Assembly (NCBI RefSeq): GCF_029338255.1
Contig: NZ_CP119787.1
Span: 1,488,001-1,552,000, forward strand
From: Haloarcula halobia
GTDB taxonomy: Archaea; Halobacteriota; Halobacteria; Halobacteriales; Haloarculaceae
Length of the DNA: 64,000 bases
Direction: 5' to 3'
The translations under genes were made by a program, and so were the position numbers. Under the pieces are notes generated by a model, which saw nothing but the letters and a program-made list of their open reading frames with translations, did not search any database and was not told the origin of the DNA. Of this stretch, positions 33,525-41,983 are shown piece by piece. Numbering within the stretch: position 1 is the first letter of the stretch; the number at the start of each line of letters is the position of its first letter.

Positions 33525-34685
33525 TCAGAGCCCGCGGCTCATCAGGTGCGAGCGCAGGAGGTCGGCCTCCTTGCTCCCGGCGACGGGGTTGACGAGCACC
33601 ACGACGTCCTCGGCGTCGAACGCACCGCGCGCCGCGAGCGTGCGGGCGCCGGCGACGGCCGTCCCGCCGGTCGCGCCGACCTCCGGCCCCAGTTCACAGC
33701 AGTCGACGGCGCCGCGGAGGGTGTCCTCGTCCTCGACGCCGACGGCGCCACCGTCGCTCTCGTCGATTGCGCCCAGCGCCGCCTCCCCGGCGGCGGGCTC
33801 CGGGACCTCCAGCGGGCCGACGATGGTGTCCGGGTGCTCGATTCGCGCCGGCTCCGACCGGCCGTCAGCCCACGCCCCGGCGACGGCGTCCGCGGTGGCC
33901 GGCTGGGCGGCGTAGAGGCGCGGGGCGGCCTCGCTCAGCCCGCTCTCGGCCGCCACGTCGAACCCGCGCTGGAGGCCGACGAGCGACTCGCCGTGGCCGG
34001 TCGGCTGGACGACGGCGTCCGGGGCAGTCCACGACAGCGCCTCCAGCACCTCGAGGGCGACCGACTTCGCCCCCTCGACGCGGAAGGGGTCGCCCGGGGC
34101 GACGGGGGTCCAGTCGCCGTCGGCCTCGCGGAAGGCGTCGACGGCGTCGGCGTAGCGCCCCTCGACGACGCGCATGTCGCCGCCGTGGACGTTGACCATC
34201 GCCTTGTTGAGGAACGGACAGCGCGAGGGGACGAATCCCTTCGAGTCGATGCCGGCGCGGGCGGCGTAGGCGGCGCTGGCCTGGGCGCCGTTGCCCGTCG
34301 ACGGCGTCGCGACTCGCTCGGCCCCGCGCTGGGTGGCCGCCGTCACGGCGAGCGAGAGCTTCCGGTCGGCCAGCGACCCGGTGGGGTTGCGGCCCTCGTC
34401 TTTCACGTAGACCGCGGCGACGCCCAGCTCGTCCGCGAGTTCCGGCACCGGGACCAGCGGCGTCGCCCCCTCGTCGAGGCTCACCGCCACGTCCCGCGGG
34501 AACGGGAGCAGCGGTTCGTATCGCTCCGGCCCGCTCACGTGGGGCAGGTCGTCGGGGTCGAGGGCCGGCACGTCGTAGTCGGCGACCAGCAGGCCCTGAC
34601 ACGCCGGACAGCGCCGGGTCCCGGGGTCGCTTCGCTCGCCGCACTCGGTGCATCGCAGGCCGCGGAAGGCCGCCGTCGTCTCCAT
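33525..34685 (-). CDS. Threonine synthase-like PLP-fold protein
   Basis: A 386-residue protein of the tryptophan-synthase-beta/threonine-synthase fold, with an N-terminal zinc ribbon (C12-xx-C15, C26-xx-C29). The phosphate loop [17 protein letters not shown] and the ATPLVP entry are present. At the PLP lysine position, however, the usual S-F-K-D-R reads S104-L-A106-D-R, with a Lys only three residues on (K109). Either K109 has taken over or it is a paralogue without normal catalysis. Start at 34685 fits the zinc ribbon. It is divergent from the FAD oxidoreductase. Confidence 0.8.
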   Translation of the reverse strand: METTAAFRGLRCTECGERSDPGTRRCPACQGLLVADYDVPALDPDDLPHVSGPERYEPLLPFPRDVAVSLDEGATPLVPVPELADELGVAAVYVKDEGRNPTGSLADRKLSLAVTAATQRGAERVATPSTGNGAQASAAYAARAGIDSKGFVPSRCPFLNKAMVNVHGGDMRVVEGRYADAVDAFREADGDWTPVAPGDPFRVEGAKSVALEVLEALSWTAPDAVVQPTGHGESLVGLQRGFDVAAESGLSEAAPRLYAAQPATADAVAGAWADGRSEPARIEHPDTIVGPLEVPEPAAGEAALGAIDESDGGAVGVEDEDTLRGAVDCCELGPEVGATGGTAVAGARTLAARGAFDAEDVVVLVNPVAGSKEADLLRSHLMSRGL

Positions 34686-34767
34686 GTCCGGTCCTCGGGG
34701 CGGGGGAACCAAGTGTCGTCCGGTCTCCTCCAGCACCCTCTTGACGGGTGCGGCCCAAGCCCCGCCC

Positions 34768-36027
34768 ATGACCGAAGTCGCCGTCGTCGGGAGCGGGCTC
34801 GCGGGGCTGGTCGCCGCCCGCCACCTGGCCGAGGCCGGTGTCGACGTGACCGTGTTCGAGGAACGCGACGAGGTGGGTGGCCGGGTCCGTACGGCCCACG
34901 AGGACGGCTACACGTACGACCGGGGGTTCCAGGTGCTGTTCTCGGCGTACCCGGCGGTCCAGCGGGAACTGGACGTGAACGCTCTCTCGCCGCGGCGGTT
35001 CTCGCCCGGGGCGACCATCGCCCGCCCGAACCACCGCTCGGTGCTGTCGGACCCGCTCCGGGTGCCCTCGGCGGCCGTCGAGACGCTGTTCAACCGCGAG
35101 GTGAGCACGGCCGACAAAGTGCGGCTCTTCCGGCTCCAGCGCGAGCTGGCCGGCGCGGACCCCGAGACGCTGCTCGACGGTGGCGGGTCGACGATTCAGG
35201 ACTACCTGGTCGACTACGGGTTCTCGACGCGGTTCGTCGAGCGATTCGCCGCCCCGTTCTACGGCGGCATCACGCTCGATCGCTCGCTGGGGACCGACTG
35301 CGCCGTCTTCGAGTACACCTACAAGATGCTGAGCGAGGGCGAGATCTTCGTGCCGGCCGCGGGGATGCAGGCGATGCCCGAGCAGCTGGCCCGGCGGGCC
35401 CGGGCCGCCGGCGCGACCATCGAGACCGGGCGCGCGGTGACGGGTGTCGACGGGGCCGACGACCTCGGCGAGACCACCGTGACGGTCGGCGGCGAGACGC
35501 TCGTCGTCGACGGGTGCGTCGTCGCGACGGACCCACAGGCGGCGCGGGACCTGACCGGCGTCGACGCCATCCCGACCGGGGGGCTTGGCTGTGTCACGCA
35601 GTACTTCTCCCTGCCGACGAACCGGGCGCCCGACACCGGCACGCGCATCGTGCTCAACGCCGCCGACGACCGGCCCAACACCGTGGCCCCGATGTCGGCC
35701 GTCGCGCCCGAGTACGCGCCCGAGGGCATGGAGCTGTACAGCGCGACGTTCCTGGGCGTGCCCGACGAGAGCGACGCCGACCTGGCCAGCGGGGTGCGGG
35801 AAACACTCCAGTCGTGGTATCCCGCGGCGGGGTTCGACGGACTGGAACTGCGACGGACCGACCGCGTCCCCTTCGCCCAGTTCGCCCAGCCGCCGGGGTT
35901 CCGCGCCGGCCGTCCCGCCCCCGACGCGCCCGACGGTAACGTCGTGCTGGCCGGGGACTACACCCGCTGGTCGTCGATACAGGGGGCCCTAGAGAGCGGC
36001 CGCGTGGCTGCGGGCCTGGTGCGATAG
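34768..36027 (+). CDS. NAD(P)/FAD-dependent oxidoreductase (amine oxidase/phytoene desaturase-like)
   Basis: A 419-residue flavoprotein. The N-terminal Rossmann motif [21 protein letters not shown] and [12 protein letters not shown] binds FAD; the C-terminal [24 protein letters not shown] is the matching FAD motif of flavin amine oxidases and carotenoid desaturases. [14 protein letters not shown] is typical of archaeal/cyanobacterial relatives of protoporphyrinogen or carotene desaturase. Substrate not assignable. Starts 82 bases from the divergent threonine-synthase-like gene. Confidence 0.85.
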   Translation: MTEVAVVGSGLAGLVAARHLAEAGVDVTVFEERDEVGGRVRTAHEDGYTYDRGFQVLFSAYPAVQRELDVNALSPRRFSPGATIARPNHRSVLSDPLRVPSAAVETLFNREVSTADKVRLFRLQRELAGADPETLLDGGGSTIQDYLVDYGFSTRFVERFAAPFYGGITLDRSLGTDCAVFEYTYKMLSEGEIFVPAAGMQAMPEQLARRARAAGATIETGRAVTGVDGADDLGETTVTVGGETLVVDGCVVATDPQAARDLTGVDAIPTGGLGCVTQYFSLPTNRAPDTGTRIVLNAADDRPNTVAPMSAVAPEYAPEGMELYSATFLGVPDESDADLASGVRETLQSWYPAAGFDGLELRRTDRVPFAQFAQPPGFRAGRPAPDAPDGNVVLAGDYTRWSSIQGALESGRVAAGLVR

Positions 36028-36053
36028 CGACGGGTCGCAGAACGCGCGACGGC

Positions 36054-36212
36054 CTAGACGGGTCGACCGCCGCTATTCGGGTTTCCCTCGTGGTCCTCGC
36101 TCTCGTCGTCGAGGAGGACCGCGGAGACGTACTTGATCGTCGCGTAGTACAGCGCCAGGAGTGCGATGAGCGTGACTCCGATAAGCGCGAGTGCGGCAGT
36201 GGTCTGGACCAT
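36054..36212 (-). CDS. Small single-pass membrane protein
   Basis: A 52-residue protein with one or two hydrophobic segments (TTAALALIGVTLIALLALYYATIKYVSAVLL) and an acidic hydrophilic tail ending GGRPV. The start at 36212 (MVQTT) gives a compact protein; the upstream in-frame Met adds a segment overlapping the promoter. No family recognised. Lies 37 bases upstream of the metallophosphoesterase stop on the same strand. Confidence 0.55.
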   Translation of the reverse strand: MVQTTAALALIGVTLIALLALYYATIKYVSAVLLDDESEDHEGNPNSGGRPV

Positions 36213-36249
36213 GTTCGACGGTCCACCGCGATGGCTGAAATACCTACCG

Positions 36250-36930
36250 TTATAGCATCTCACGGAACTCCCCGAGGGCGGGGAACCGGAGCGCCTCGCG
36301 GCCGCTCTCGTCCCAGACGACGGGTTCGAGTCGGTCGCCGTCCGTCACGAGCGGCGACTGGAAGTCCTCGGCCCGCATCCGGTTGACCTCGACGCCCGCG
36401 TTGAGCGTGTTGAACGAGGGGAGCATCACGACCGTCGCGCCGCGCAGCTGGTCGCTGCCGACGAGGTAACAGGGCTGGCGCTGCCCCTCGATGGTGATGG
36501 TCGGGTGGTCGTGGCCGACGACGTACCGGTCGGCCTCGGCGTCGGGGACCTCGTGGCCGTGACAGACCACGGTGTCGCCGACGCGGTAGGACGGCGGCGC
36601 GGGGCCGTCCCAGACGGCATCGAGCATCGTATCGTGGTTGCCGGGGGTGACGACGAGGTCGGCACCGGCGTCCACACAGGCCGCCCGGAGGCCGGCGACC
36701 ACGTCCTCGACGGTCCGGGGAATCGTCTGGAAGGAGTGCAGCAGGTCGCCGGCCACGACGACGTCGCTCGGGCGGTGCCGGTCGACCAGCGCCTCGAACC
36801 GCCGGGCGACGTCGGCGCTCGACCCGACCGGGAGTTCCAGGGACCCACCGGTCCCGCGGCCGAGGTGGAGGTCGGCCACCACGAGCGTCTCCCCGAGCAG
36901 GACCGCCCGGTCGTCGTAGGTGGGCGTCAT
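36250..36930 (-). CDS. Metallophosphoesterase
   Basis: A 226-residue calcineurin-like phosphoesterase. Metal ligands are visible in order: DLHLGR, GDLLHS, GNHD, CHGHE and GHDHP. This is the archaeal/bacterial group related to ligase-associated or UDP-sugar phosphoesterases. The start at 36930 fits the domain; the open frame upstream runs against the divergent regulator. Substrate unknown, possibly nucleic-acid ends or nucleotides. Confidence 0.9.
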   Translation of the reverse strand: MTPTYDDRAVLLGETLVVADLHLGRGTGGSLELPVGSSADVARRFEALVDRHRPSDVVVAGDLLHSFQTIPRTVEDVVAGLRAACVDAGADLVVTPGNHDTMLDAVWDGPAPPSYRVGDTVVCHGHEVPDAEADRYVVGHDHPTITIEGQRQPCYLVGSDQLRGATVVMLPSFNTLNAGVEVNRMRAEDFQSPLVTDGDRLEPVVWDESGREALRFPALGEFREML

Positions 36931-37015
36931 CGCCTCCGGGTCGGGGCCGGCCACACAAAGCCGTGACGCCCGCGCCGTCGGTGGAGTTTTTACCGCCCAC
37001 ACCCGTGGACCCAGT

Positions 37016-37789
37016 ATGGTCGACGTCCTCGAGAACAAGCGAGCGGCGACGCGCTTTCGCGTCCTCGTCGAGATCGCCGAGCGCCAGCCCGCGGTGAGCC
37101 AGGGCGAGATAGCGGAGGCCGTCGGCGTGACCAGCCAGGCCGTCAGCGAGTACATCCGCGAGCTGGTCGACGACGGCTTCGTCGAGAAGGAGGGCCGATC
37201 GCGCTATCGGGTCACCAAGGAGGGCGTCGACTGGGTGTTCCAGGCCGCCACCGACCTCCGCCGGTTCACCGAGCGGGTGACCGAGGACGTCCTGGGCAGC
37301 GTCCAGGAGGACGCCGCCATCGCGTCGGCCGACCTGACCGAGGGCCAGACCGTCTCGCTCTCGCTCGCCGAGGGGCTCTTGCACGCGGCCCCGGACAGCG
37401 ACGACGGCGGCGCGACGGGCGTGACGACCACGAGCGCCGCGGCGGGCGACGTCGTCGGCGTCACCGGGTTCGAGGGGATCATCGACCTCGACCCGGGCCA
37501 CGTCACCGTCGTCCAGATCCCTCCCATCCGGTCGGGCCCGGTCGAGGACGCCGCCGGGGTCGCCGACGCCTGCGAGGGCGTCCCCATCGTCACTGCGGCG
37601 GGGGTCGAAGCCGTCGCCACACTCAGGGACGCCGGGGTCGAACCGACGACGTACTTCGCGGCGGGCGAGGTGGCCGCCGACGCGGCCTCCCGCGGCCTCG
37701 ATGCCGCCGTCGTGACGACGCGTGACGCCGTCGGGCGCGTCACCGACGCGCTCCGGGACGCCGGCGTCGACTACGACGTGACCCAGTGA
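37016..37789 (+). CDS. MarR/winged-helix regulator with C-terminal ligand-like domain
   Basis: A 257-residue protein. Residues 1-70 form a winged helix (VSQGEIAEAVGVTSQAVSEYIRELVDDGFVEKEGRSRYRVTKEG); residues 100-257 form an alpha/beta domain rich in Val-Gly-Val steps that resembles a small-molecule or redox sensing module. It is a haloarchaeal-type conserved regulator (often annotated MarR-like). The ATG at 37016 lies about 25 bases after a TTTTTACC TATA-like string. Divergent from the phosphoesterase. Confidence 0.82.
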   Translation: MVDVLENKRAATRFRVLVEIAERQPAVSQGEIAEAVGVTSQAVSEYIRELVDDGFVEKEGRSRYRVTKEGVDWVFQAATDLRRFTERVTEDVLGSVQEDAAIASADLTEGQTVSLSLAEGLLHAAPDSDDGGATGVTTTSAAAGDVVGVTGFEGIIDLDPGHVTVVQIPPIRSGPVEDAAGVADACEGVPIVTAAGVEAVATLRDAGVEPTTYFAAGEVAADAASRGLDAAVVTTRDAVGRVTDALRDAGVDYDVTQ

Positions 37790-37825
37790 GCAACCTTTTC
37801 GAGGCCACCACGCCTCTCTCCATAC

Positions 37826-37993
37826 ATGACTGACATCGACGCGGACTCGACCGACGAGGCCCTGGCGACGTTCTTCAGTGCAGCCGAGGACGCCTTCGAC
37901 GAGTACGAGCGCGGCTACACGGACGCTGACGCGACGCTGCGGCGCCTCGAGAGCGCCATCGACGACCTCAGGGCAGCGACCGGGTCGGAGTGA
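37826..37993 (+). CDS. Small acidic protein, 55 residues
   Basis: The reading frame from ATG 37826 to TGA 37991-37993 encodes a 55-residue, strongly acidic helical protein with DEALATFFSAAEDAFDEYERG and LRRLESAIDDLRAAT. The codon use and acidic composition match haloarchaeal genes. It looks like a short coiled coil similar in style to exonuclease VII small subunit, but I would not assign it. It starts 36 bases after the regulator stop and could be cotranscribed. Confidence 0.65.
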   Translation: MTDIDADSTDEALATFFSAAEDAFDEYERGYTDADATLRRLESAIDDLRAATGSE

Positions 37994-38036
37994 CCTGGGG
38001 CGAACAGTATTGTAGTCTCGGCGTCACGTCACTGGT

Positions 38037-39200
38037 ATGACCGACGTGGTCGTCGTCGACGGGGCACGAACCGCACACGGGTCGCTCCTGGGCGCGCTCT
38101 CCGAGCGGTCCGCGACCGAACTGGGACGCGCGGCAGTCGAGGGGTTGCTGGACCGGACCGGGGTCGACCACGACCTCGTGGACTGGGTCGCGATGGGCAA
38201 CGCCGTCCAGGCCGGGGTGGGGCAGGTCCCGGCGCGCCAGGTCGTCGTCGAGTCACCGCTGCCCGACGCCGTACCGGCGACGACCGTCAACGAGGCGTCC
38301 GGGTCGGGACTGCGGGCCATCACGTCGGCCGTCGACCGGATCGAGGCCGGCCGCGCGTCGCTGTGTCTCGCCGGCGGCATGGAGTCGATGTCGAACGCGC
38401 CCTACCTCGTCCCCGAGCTGCGCGGCGGGCGCCGCCACGGGAACACGACGCTCGTGGACGCGATGATACACGACTCGCTGTGGGACACCCACTACGACGC
38501 GCACGTGGGGACCCTGACCGACCGCATCGCCGACCGGTTCGACATCGGCCGGCAGGCACAGGACGAGTACGCCCGCCGGAGCAACCACCGGGCCAGCGAG
38601 GCCGTCGAGTCGGGCGTCTTCGACGAGGAGATCGTCCCCGTCGAGGCGGGCGAGTACCTCGTCACCGAGGACGAGGGCCCCCGGCCGGACACGACGGTGG
38701 AGGAACTCGCCCGCCTCCCGCCGGCCTTCGGCGAGGACGGCACCATCACCGCTGGCAACGCCTCGAAGCTCTCCGACGGCGCCGGCGCGGTGTTGCTCGC
38801 CGACGCCGAGACGGTCGACGAGGCGGGAATGGGGCCGATGGCCCACGTAGAGGACTATGCCGTCGCCTATCGCGACCCCGCGGAGTTCTCGCTTGCCGTC
38901 TGTGATGCCGTCTCGACACTCCTGGCGGCCAACGACCTCTCGGTCGCGGACGTCGACCACTTCGAACTCAACGAGGCCTTCTCGGCACAGATGGTCTACG
39001 TCGCCGAGGAACTCGGTCTGCCACCGGAGACACACAACCCGCTCGGCGGGGCGGTGGCGCTGGGCCACCCGATCGGTGCCTCGGGGGGCATCCTGACGAC
39101 GACGCTGCTGTACGCGATGGAGCGCGAGGACCACGACCGGGGCGTGGTGGGGATGAGTGTGGGTGGGGGCGGGGCTATCGCGATGTCGCTGGTGCGCTGA
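38037..39200 (+). CDS. Thiolase family protein with Ser at the nucleophile position
   Basis: A 387-residue thiolase. The family pattern is clear: VVVDGARTAHGS, GGMESMSNAPY, HFELNEAFSAQ and NPLGGAVALGHPIGASG. At the acyl-accepting Cys the sequence is TVNEA-S88-GSGLRA, and at the C-terminal Cys it reads GMS374VGGGG instead of C-x-GGG. The His of GHPIGASG is retained. Ser-His catalysis has been described for a haloarchaeal beta-ketothiolase, so it may still be active. It lacks a DUF35 neighbour, unlike the thiolase at 52446. Confidence 0.88.
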   Translation: MTDVVVVDGARTAHGSLLGALSERSATELGRAAVEGLLDRTGVDHDLVDWVAMGNAVQAGVGQVPARQVVVESPLPDAVPATTVNEASGSGLRAITSAVDRIEAGRASLCLAGGMESMSNAPYLVPELRGGRRHGNTTLVDAMIHDSLWDTHYDAHVGTLTDRIADRFDIGRQAQDEYARRSNHRASEAVESGVFDEEIVPVEAGEYLVTEDEGPRPDTTVEELARLPPAFGEDGTITAGNASKLSDGAGAVLLADAETVDEAGMGPMAHVEDYAVAYRDPAEFSLAVCDAVSTLLAANDLSVADVDHFELNEAFSAQMVYVAEELGLPPETHNPLGGAVALGHPIGASGGILTTTLLYAMEREDHDRGVVGMSVGGGGAIAMSLVR

Positions 39201-39529
39201 ACTGACCCAGGAACCCTGGCGCGCGCTGTCGCTCGCTCCGTCGAGCGACGGAACTGTGCGAGGGATGAGCGAGGGAGCCGGCGACCGAGCGAATCGGCTG
39301 GGGAGGGTGTGGCTGTCGGGTGGAACGAAAGGGGCCGACCGCTCGACGAGCGAGACGAAGCCAGCACTACAGCGAACGGAGTGAGCGAAGCGCGCAGCGA
39401 GTCGCAGCCGTCGAGCGGGAGGGGAATTTCTGGCTGTTGGTAACTCCCCGGATACCCAGATCCGAGGCGGCCTCTCCCGGACGTGGACGGGAAGAATTAT
39501 CGGCCCAGCACTCACCCACCCAGTATACG
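39201..39529. other. Intergenic region with repeat element copy 2
   Basis: No gene seen. Purine-rich, with short repeats of GAGCGA-type words (39225-39420) and the second hairpin element (39322-39435). The aminotransferase promoter probably lies near 39495-39505 (GAATTATCGG). Confidence 0.55.
39322..39435 (+). repeat. Intergenic hairpin element, copy 2
   Basis: Order: GGAACGAAAGGGGC, arm CCGCTCGACG (39339-39348), centre with GCGCAGCGAGTCGCAG, arm CGTCGAGCGG (39409-39418), then GGGGAATTTCTGGCT. Flanks and centre align with copy 1 at 33375-33488; the arms differ but pair perfectly within each copy. Confidence 0.6.
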
Positions 39530-40651
39530 ATGACCGAATTCTCTCACCGCGTCGAGCAGGTGTCGATCTCCGGAATCCGCGAGGTGTTCGAGGCCGCGGG
39601 CGAGGACGCCATCAACCTCGGCCTGGGCCAACCGGACTTCCCCACGCCGGAACACGCCCGCGAGGCGGCCGTCGAGGCCATTCGGGCCGGGAAGGCCGAC
39701 GCCTACACGTCGAACAAGGGCACGCTCGAGCTCCGGGAGGCCATCGCCGCGAAGCACGCCCGGGACAACCACCTTGAGGTCGACCCCGAAGACGTCATCG
39801 CCACCTCGGGCGGGAGCGAGGCGCTCCACATCGCCCTGGAGGCCCACGTCGACCAGGGCCAGGCGGTCGTCTTTCCCGACCCCGGGTTCGTCTCATACGA
39901 GGCGTTGACCCACCTCGCGGGCGGGGAACCAAGGCCCGTGGGGCTGCGCGAGGACCTGACGCTCGATCCGGAAACTGTCGAGGACGCCATCACCGAGGAC
40001 ACGGCGGCGTTCGTCGTCAACTCGCCGGCCAACCCGACGGGGGCGGTCCAGTCGCCCGAGGACATGCGCGAGTTCGCCCGCATCGCCGACGAGCACGACG
40101 TCCTGTGTATCTCCGACGAGGTGTACGAACACCAGGTGTTCGAGGGCGAGCACCGCTCGCCGGCGGAGTTCAGCACGGAGGGCAACGTCGTCGTCGTCAA
40201 CGCCTGCTCGAAGGCCTACTCGATGACCGGGTGGCGACTGGGCTGGGTCACCGGCCCGAACGACCGCATCGAGCGGATGCTGCGGGTCCACCAGTACGCC
40301 CAGGCATGTGCGTCGGCGCCGGCACAGTTCGCCGCGGAGGCCGCACTCACCGGCCCACAGGACGCCGTCGGCGAGATGCGCGAGGCCTTCGAGGAACGAC
40401 GGGACGTCCTGCTCGAGGGCCTCGCGGAGATGGGGCTGGAGTGCCCGACGCCGAAGGGCGCGTTCTACGCGATGCCGAAGGTGCCCGACGGGTGGGTCGA
40501 GGCGGTCATCGACCGCGGCGTGGTCGTCGTGCCCGGCGACGCGTTCGGCGAGCGCGGTGCGGGGTACGCGCGGATCTCCTACGCGACGGACATGGAGTCA
40601 CTCGAGGCGGCCATCGACGTCATGGCCGAGGCGACCGCGGCCGTCCGCTGA
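39530..40651 (+). CDS. PLP-dependent class I/II aminotransferase
   Basis: A 373-residue fold-type I aminotransferase. The PLP lysine is in NACSKAYSMTGWRLGW (about residue 226), with GQPDFPTPEH, SGGSEALH, NSPANPTGAV and SDEVYEHQVFEG at the expected places. It resembles archaeal aspartate/aromatic aminotransferases. The amino donor cannot be assigned from the sequence. Start at 39530 (MTEFSHRVEQVSISGIREV) matches the family; the frame is open further upstream through the repeat region. Confidence 0.9.
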   Translation: MTEFSHRVEQVSISGIREVFEAAGEDAINLGLGQPDFPTPEHAREAAVEAIRAGKADAYTSNKGTLELREAIAAKHARDNHLEVDPEDVIATSGGSEALHIALEAHVDQGQAVVFPDPGFVSYEALTHLAGGEPRPVGLREDLTLDPETVEDAITEDTAAFVVNSPANPTGAVQSPEDMREFARIADEHDVLCISDEVYEHQVFEGEHRSPAEFSTEGNVVVVNACSKAYSMTGWRLGWVTGPNDRIERMLRVHQYAQACASAPAQFAAEAALTGPQDAVGEMREAFEERRDVLLEGLAEMGLECPTPKGAFYAMPKVPDGWVEAVIDRGVVVVPGDAFGERGAGYARISYATDMESLEAAIDVMAEATAAVR

Positions 40652-40864
40652 GCGTCGCCCTGCCGGTGGCGCTCGCGGACGCTGCTGGCCCGACCTGAAT
40701 TTGGTAGAGCCTCGGTAGAGAGTGCGAAGAACGGTTATGTGTCTTCGACGTGTCGCTCCGGTGAGCGCTCCGTGTCGCCCACACACCACATCGGCAGTCC
40801 GTTCGCAGCCCGCGAGAGTCAGGCCTATAACCAGGGCACGAGCACACAGACACGGGAACGCGCG

Positions 40865-41143
40865 ATGGAGAAGGCGCTCTGGTACCTCCTGACGGCGACG
40901 CGCGGCGGGGCGAACAGAGCCCGCATCATCGACGCGCTGTCGGAGCGACCGATGAACGCCAACGAACTCGCCCAGGAACTCGACGTGGGCTACAAGACGA
41001 TTCGACATCACGTGGAACTGCTCGAGGAACACGACGTCGTCGAATCCGGCGACGAGAGCTACGCGAAGCTGTACTTCCTGACCGACCGGTTCGACAACTA
41101 CCGGGACACGTTCGAACAGATCGTGGCGCAGATGGACGAATGA
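40865..41143 (+). CDS. ArsR-type winged-helix regulator
   Basis: A 92-residue winged-helix protein: MEKALWYLLTATRGGANRARII, PMNANELAQELDVGYKTIRHHVELLEEHDVV and a wing GDESYAKLYFLTD. This is the haloarchaeal small ArsR/HTH_20 group, in which the gene is usually paired with a small membrane protein, as here (41202). The start at 40865 (MEKALWYLL) fits; an upstream in-frame ATG at 40739 would add unrelated sequence. Confidence 0.85.
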   Translation: MEKALWYLLTATRGGANRARIIDALSERPMNANELAQELDVGYKTIRHHVELLEEHDVVESGDESYAKLYFLTDRFDNYRDTFEQIVAQMDE

Positions 41144-41201
41144 CTGGGCGAACCGACGCCGTCGACGGTGGCAAGCGACGCTTCGCGGGGGTGGCTCGCT
41201 G

Positions 41202-41498
41202 ATGGCGATGGGGCCGCTCATCACGGCCGCCGCGGCGCTCGCGGGGTTGAACGTCCTCCTCTTGCTCCCGCTGGTGGGGGTCTGGGTGCGCAACTTCACG
41301 ACGTTCCGCTCGGGGCTGGTCGGCGGGTTGCTGACCTTCGCCGTCGCGATGCTGGTCGAGAACGCGCTCGCGCTGTACTTCTTCTTCTCGATGCAGAGCT
41401 TCTACGCCGGCGACCCGCACGTCCAGCAGGCCGTCCTCGTCCTCCGGACCGTCCAGTTCGTCGCCATCGCGGTGCTGAGTTACAGCACGCTCAGGTAG
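41202..41498 (+). CDS. Small membrane protein linked to ArsR regulator
   Basis: A 98-residue protein with three hydrophobic helices (LITAAAALAGLNVLLLLPLVGVWV, GLLTFAVAMLVENALALYFFF, VLRTVQFVAIAVLSY). No motif assigned. It follows the ArsR-type regulator by 58 bases, a pair commonly seen in haloarchaea, which suggests that it is the regulator's partner or target. ATG at 41202; a second Met at 41208 is equally possible. Confidence 0.7.
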   Translation: MAMGPLITAAAALAGLNVLLLLPLVGVWVRNFTTFRSGLVGGLLTFAVAMLVENALALYFFFSMQSFYAGDPHVQQAVLVLRTVQFVAIAVLSYSTLR

Positions 41499-41552
41499 CC
41501 TGGCTGACGCGACGCCGAAGGGTGGATATGGACCCGGCCCCTAACCCGGCCG

Positions 41553-41924
41553 ATGGATCACCTCGCACCCTCTAACGTACCGGTGTACACGACAGCGACG
41601 GAACATCGGGCCATCTGGGACCGCTGTGCGGACCGGGGCCATCCGGTTCTGGCCGTCCGCGTGGCCACCCGCGGCTACATCGTCAGGTACGACCTCCAGC
41701 ATCTCGACCGGGAACTCACACCGGCGGCTGTCCAGGCACTTCGTGACCGCGTCCGGGCGCGCAGACCCTATCCCACCGACACCGACCCCATCTCGGAGTC
41801 CGAAGGGGTCGGCGGCGAGGCCGGTGCCGTCTCCGGGGCGTTACACACCCGGACCGAACAGGCGGGGCGCGACCTCGCCTCGCACATCTCCGAGTTCGTC
41901 CTCGACCGGCGCAACTGGCGCTGA
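41553..41924 (+). CDS. Conserved hypothetical protein
   Basis: A 123-residue soluble protein with an N-terminal alpha/beta region (VPVYTTATEHRAIWDRCADRGHPVLAVRV) and an acidic, probably disordered middle (TDTDPISESEGVGGEAGA) before a helical end (SHISEFVLDRRNW). No recognised family. Located 55 bases after the small membrane protein and 60 bases before the UbiA-type gene, on the same strand. Confidence 0.6.
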   Translation: MDHLAPSNVPVYTTATEHRAIWDRCADRGHPVLAVRVATRGYIVRYDLQHLDRELTPAAVQALRDRVRARRPYPTDTDPISESEGVGGEAGAVSGALHTRTEQAGRDLASHISEFVLDRRNWR

Positions 41925-41983
41925 CCCCTCGCAAGAAACGGCACGCACGAGACTTTTTGCCGTCGGCGCCCGTGTATCGTCGT

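Noticed and set aside
39201-39420. Purine-rich intergenic DNA as a second gene or rRNA fragment
   Set aside because: No rRNA signature and no consistent frame; GAGCGA-type words explain the bias.
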